A stretch of 64,000 nt of DNA, from assembly GCA_023206055.1 (NCBI GenBank), contig CP065366.1:2108001-2172000 (forward strand), in the 5' to 3' direction. Both the position numbers and the translations under genes were made by a program. A model generated the notes under the pieces. That model made no database searches. It saw only the letters and a list, made by a program, of their open reading frames with translations, and had not been told where the DNA came from. This document shows positions 55,801 through 61,800 of the stretch, one piece after another (the stretch's first letter is position 1; the number at the start of each line of letters is the position of its first letter). Source of the DNA: Vibrio cyclitrophicus. Its GTDB lineage: Bacteria > Pseudomonadota > Gammaproteobacteria > Enterobacterales > Vibrionaceae.

Positions 55801-58800
55801 AAATCGAAGGTAATGTCATTGTTGCCATCGCCAGGCGCATGGTCTAAGCGCTCTAGCAACACAAAGGTATAAATACTTGGATTTGAACTATCAAACGTTA
55901 AGGTGAAAATAGGCACCTCAACGCCCGGTGAAACCGTCGTGAACGCCAAGTAGTCACCAGAGTTTGCTGGATCTTCCCTTAGATCAACGACTAGGCCATT
56001 CGACTTGATTAATCCGCCAGTGTTGAACAGAGACGTGTCGACAACAATTTTTGCAATATCGTCACTGCTAGCGAATGATGTGATTGTATTGGTTTCGCTA
56101 ATCAGCATCGAGTCAGGAGAAGAGCCGTCTAATAAGTTACTTTCTGATAAAGTGACGCCGGGCACTACATTCAGCTCAGGCCCTTCACCATCAATAATGG
56201 TCAGTCGAACACTCGACATGAAGATATCGTTATCGAAATCCGATGAAGTGAAGACGATATTTTTAACGATATTCCCGTTAGAGTGGTCGAGATTTCTATT
56301 TGGCTCGAACCTAACATCACCATCTAAAGTGACGAACAAAGAGCCTTCAGTGAAGGTAAACTCTTGCTCACCCGTTACAGTCTGATCGAGCGAAATGGCT
56401 AATCCACCATCGTAAATAAACTCGGTGATGGTCGCTCCGTCCGCACTTGGCAATGGCATGACATCAACCGTTGCTGTTGTCGGCGTGCCAGAGCTTGGTT
56501 CTGTGATGGTCAGAATCCCATCCTGCATTTGCTGAATGTCATCTTCAATGGTCACAACTACATCTCGTCTTGTCGATTCAGAATCGTCCGTATCGACAGC
56601 GTAAACTGGCAAGCGGAAATTCAGATCGTTGTAATTGAGGCCATTAAGGTGATCGAGTGCTTCCAACAAGGTAATGGTAAACTGTCCCTTGTTAACGCTA
56701 TCAAAACTAACCGTGAAGACATCGGTTTCTGCACCGGAACCGCTTGTGGTGAATCCGACATAGCTACCCGAGTCCGCAGGCTCCTCCTTCAATTCAACGA
56801 CTAAACCGTTTGATTTCAGTAATCCGCCAAAATTAAATTCATCCGTAGCGATTCGGAAATGGCTAAGGTCATCACTCCCTTGTGTGTAGGTGATAGTATG
56901 AGTTGAGCTAACTGGCCCTGCCGTCGGCATTGAACCATCGGATAAGTTCACTTCAGATAAGTAAACATCAGGGACAATATTGATAACAGGATCAACACCA
57001 TCCGTGATAGTAAGCGTCACCGTTGCGGTTTCAACATCGTTGTCGAAATCGCTTGTTGTCACGGTAATGGTTCGAACAATACCGCCATTCGAGTGGTCAA
57101 GGTCTCTATCTGGTTCGAAACGGACCGAACCATCCAACTTAACGAACAACAGTCCATCTGCAACTGAGAACTCTTGCTCTGTTAAATCAGTTTGATCAAG
57201 CGTAAACGGCCCATCCACCCCGTACATAAACTGTGTAACAGTCGCACCATCAGCACTCTCTGCAGGCATAACATCGACAATACCTGTAGTTGGCGGGCCA
57301 CCTGCTCCTGAAGTCGTAACGGGTTCAACAATACTTAAAATGCGATCTTGTGTTTGCTGTAAGTCGTCGGTAATGGTGACGTTCAAGGAAGACGAAGCTG
57401 AATCGGTGTTGTCGGCATCAACCGCAATCACAGGGATATCAAAATCTAAGAGATTAGACAGGTTACCATCAGCGTGATCTAAAGCTTCTAAAAGCGTAAA
57501 TGTATACTGACCAACATTGTTGTCTGAAAACTCAAGTGTGAACACGTTCGTTTCAACATTTGAAGCTCCGTTAACAAAACCAACATAGTTCCCTGAATCA
57601 GTCGGTTGCTCTTTAATTTCAACTGTGAGCCCATTCGATTTCAATGTTCCTAACGAGTTGAAGTTCGTGGTATCGACTCTAAAGTGCGTCACATCATCAC
57701 TGCCTTCTGTAAAGGTAATGACTTTTGTTTCACTGACAGCTGCACCTGTAAAGGCAGAACCATCAGCTAAGTTTGCTTCATTCAGAGCAACATCAGGAAT
57801 GAGGTCAATCACTGGTTCGTCGCCATCTTCTATCTTCAGCGACACAGAGGTGTTGACAATATCCCCATCTCCATCGATTGAATTAACCGAGATAGTTCTG
57901 AGGATATCGCCACCAGAATGGTCGAGGTCTGACACCGGTTCAAATCGCATGTTGCCGTCGATGGTGAGGTATAACGTACCCTCGTCATAAATAAACGACT
58001 GTTCGCCTGCGATGTTTTGATTAAGTGTTTGTAAAGCCCCGCCATCATAACTGAAGCTCGTCAGTGTTCCTCCATCCGCACTACTATCGGGCATGAGATC
58101 AATAATATTGGAGGTTTCAACACCTGTTGATGGTTCCTTAACAGTCATAGAGCCCGTGACTAATGATTGAACATCATCGGTAATGGTGACAGACAGCGGT
58201 GACATGAGAGAGTCATCACCGTCGGTATCAACGGCGTATACTGGCAAGTTGAATGTTAGATTATTATTGCCTTGAATTGGTGTATGGTCGATTGCTTCTA
58301 GCAGCGTAAAGGTATATTCACCCAAAGTCGTGCTGCTGAAATCTACGGTGAACACTGTCGTTTCTACATTCGAAATATCAGTCGTGAAACCAGTATAATT
58401 ACCAGAGCCTGTTGGCTCTTCTCGTATTTCAATGATTAAGCCGTCCGACTTAAGTGAGTTGTCGGTATTGAACTGGGTTGGCTCTAATCGGAATTTCTCA
58501 ACATCATCACTTTGATTAGTGAAAGTGATGGTTTCAGTTTGACTGACGGCACTACCACTTGGCGATGAGCCGTCAATTAAGTCCGCTTCTTCAAGCAAGA
58601 CGCTTGGCACGGCATCGATGGTTGGGATATCACCATCAGTAATAGTTAGCGTAACGGTTGAAGTCACCGGATCATTATCGAAGTCACTTGAAGTCACCAC
58701 AATCGACTTCACGATGTCTTCACTCACTGAGTGGTCTAGATCGCGGTTCGGCTCAAAGCGCACTTCCCCTTCAAGGGTGATAAACAACTCACCTTCAGTA

Positions 58801-61800
58801 AAACTGAATTGCTGTTCGCCTGAAATACTTTGATCCAGTGTGTTTACAGCACCGTCATAAGTGAACTGAGTGATCGTCGCACCATCGGCACTTTGGTTTG
58901 GCATCACATCAATGGTGCTGGTTGTCACCGTACCGTCGGCCAGATTGGGCTCAGTGATATCTAACGTACCATCCTGCATGATTTGGACATCATCACCAAT
59001 GGTCACATTCAGTTGAGACACCAATGAATCGTCACCGTCTGTGTCAACTGCATAAACAGGCAGATCGAAACTCAGATCGTTATTATCTAAACCATCCACA
59101 TGGTCTAACGCTTCAAGCAGAGTAAAGGTGTATTCGCCTAGTGTGGTTGCCGAGAAACTAATGGTGAACACTGGAACTTCAGTGCTCGAACCGTTGGTAA
59201 TAAAGCCTATGTAAGTACCCGGATTAGCAGAATCTTCTTCTATCTCGACCGCAAAGCCATTCGATTTCAGTGCTCCACCGACATTGAACTCTGTTGGCTC
59301 AATTCGGAAACTCACTACGTCATCACTTTGGTTGGTGAACGAGATGGTCTCGGTCTGACTAACGGCACTGCCACTCGGCGTTGAACCATCGGCAAGTTGC
59401 GTTTCTGAGAGCGACACGCTCGGCACGGATTCGATCGTTGGAATATCGCTATCAGTGATGGTCAGAACAACCGTTGCCGTCTCAACATCGAGATCACCGT
59501 CGCTGGATGTCACCACAATCGACTTCACGATTGGGCCAGATTCATGGTCAAGGTTACGGTTTGGCTCAAAGCGTACGTCACCTTCAAGAGTGATGAACAA
59601 CTCACCTTCCGTGAAGCTAAATTGCTGCTCACCATTGTCGGTTTGATCTAGAGTGCGAACTTGACCGTCATAAGTAAACTGAGTGATGGTCGCACCATCA
59701 GCACTTTGTTCCGGCATTACATCAATGGTGGTTGTGGCCACCACCCCTGCCGCAAGATCGGCAACCGTCGGCTCTTCGATGGTCAAGGTTCCGTTACTCA
59801 TGCCTTGAACATCATCTTCGATAATCACCGTTAATGGCGACATTACTGAATCATCACCGTCGCTGTCTACTGCATAAACCGGCAGGTCAAAGCTCAAACT
59901 GTTCTTCACCAGACCATCGTCATGATCGAGAGCTTCCAGTAACGTGAAGGTATATTGGCCTAAATTAGAGTCAGAGAAACTCACCGTAAAGATATTGGTT
60001 TCAACATCCGAAGCGTCTTTAACAAAGCCGATGTAATCGCCAGCACTGTTAGGGTCTTCTTTCAACTGAACGACCAAGTTATTGGATGTTAACGTTCCAA
60101 GTGTATTGAACTGCGTTGGCTCGATACGGAAAAACTCAACATCGTCACTCTCATGAGTAAATTGAATAACTTTGGTGTCGCTGACTGTAGAGTTCGATGG
60201 ATCAGAGCCATCTGCTAGATTCGATTCCGCCAGTGAGATGGGTGGAATCACATCAATGGTCGGAACATCACCATCGGTAATGGTCAAAGTGACTGTGGAG
60301 GTAAGAACGTCGTCATCACCATCACTAGATGTCACTACGATTGATTTAACGATGTCTTCGTTCAGCGTGTGGTCAAGATTACGATTGGGCTCAAAGCGCA
60401 CTTCACCTTCAAGCGTAATGAATAGCTCACCTTCTGTGAAACTAAATTGCTGCTCACCATTGTCAGTTTGATCCAAAGTTCGAAGCTGACCGTCATAAGT
60501 GAATTGCGTCACGCTCGCGCCATCAGCGCTTAGCGAGGTCAAGACATCGAAGACCGATGTCGCCGGAGTTCCTGCAGCCAAGTCAGCCACAGTAAGCTCT
60601 TCAATCGTCAGATCACCGCTTGCCATAACTTGAACATCATCGGTAATGGTGACTGACAGCGGTGACATGAGAGAGTCATCACCGTCAGTATCGACTGCAT
60701 AGACTGGTAGATTGAAGGTAAGACCATTATTGCCACGACCATTTTCATGGTCGATTGCTTCTAGCAGCGTAAATGTATATTCACCCAAAGTCGTGCTGCT
60801 GAAATCTACGGTGAACACTGTCGTTTCTACATTCGAAATATCAGTCGTGAAACCAGTATAATTACCAGAACCTGTTGGCTCTTCTCGTATTTCAATGATT
60901 AAGCCGTCCGACTTAAGTGAGTTGTCGGTATTGAACTGGGTTGGCTCTAATCGGAACTTTTCAACATCATCACTTTGATGAGTGAAAGTGATGGTTTCAG
61001 TTTGACTGACGGCACTACCACTTGGCGATGAGCCGTCAATTAAGTCCGCTTCTTCAAGCAAGACGCTTGGCACGGCATCGATGGTTGGGATATCACCATC
61101 AGTAATAGTTAGCGTAACGGTTGAAGTCACCGGATCATTATCGAAGTCACTTGAAGTTACTACTATCGACTTCACGATGTCTTCACTAACTAAATGGTCC
61201 AGATCGCGGTTCGGCTCAAAGCGCACTTCACCTTCAAGAGTGATAAACAGTTCGCCTTCTGTGAAGCTAAACTGCTGCTCGCCTGAAATACTTTGATCCA
61301 ATGTGTTTACGACACCGTCATAAGTGAACTGAGTGATCGTCGCACCATCGGCACTCTGATTTGGCATCACATCAATGGTATTGGTCGTGATCGTGCCGTC
61401 TGCAAGATTGGGTTCAATGATATCTAACGTACCGTCTTGCATGATCTGTACATCATCACCAATGGTCACATTCAGTTGAGACACCAATGAATCGTCACCG
61501 TCTGTGTCAACTGCATAAACAGGCAGATCGAAACTCAGATCGTTATTATCTAAACCATCCACATGGTCTAACGCTTCAAGCAGAGTAAAGGTGTATTCGC
61601 CTAGTGTGGTTGCCGAGAAACTAATGGTGAACACTGGAACTTCAGTGCTCGAACCGTTGGTAATAAAGCCTATGTAAGTACCCGGATTAGCAGAATCGTC
61701 TTCTATCTCGACCGCAAAGCCATTCGATTTCAGTGCTCCACCGACATTGAACTCTGTTGGCTCAATTCGGAAACTCACTACGTCATCACTTTGGTTGGTA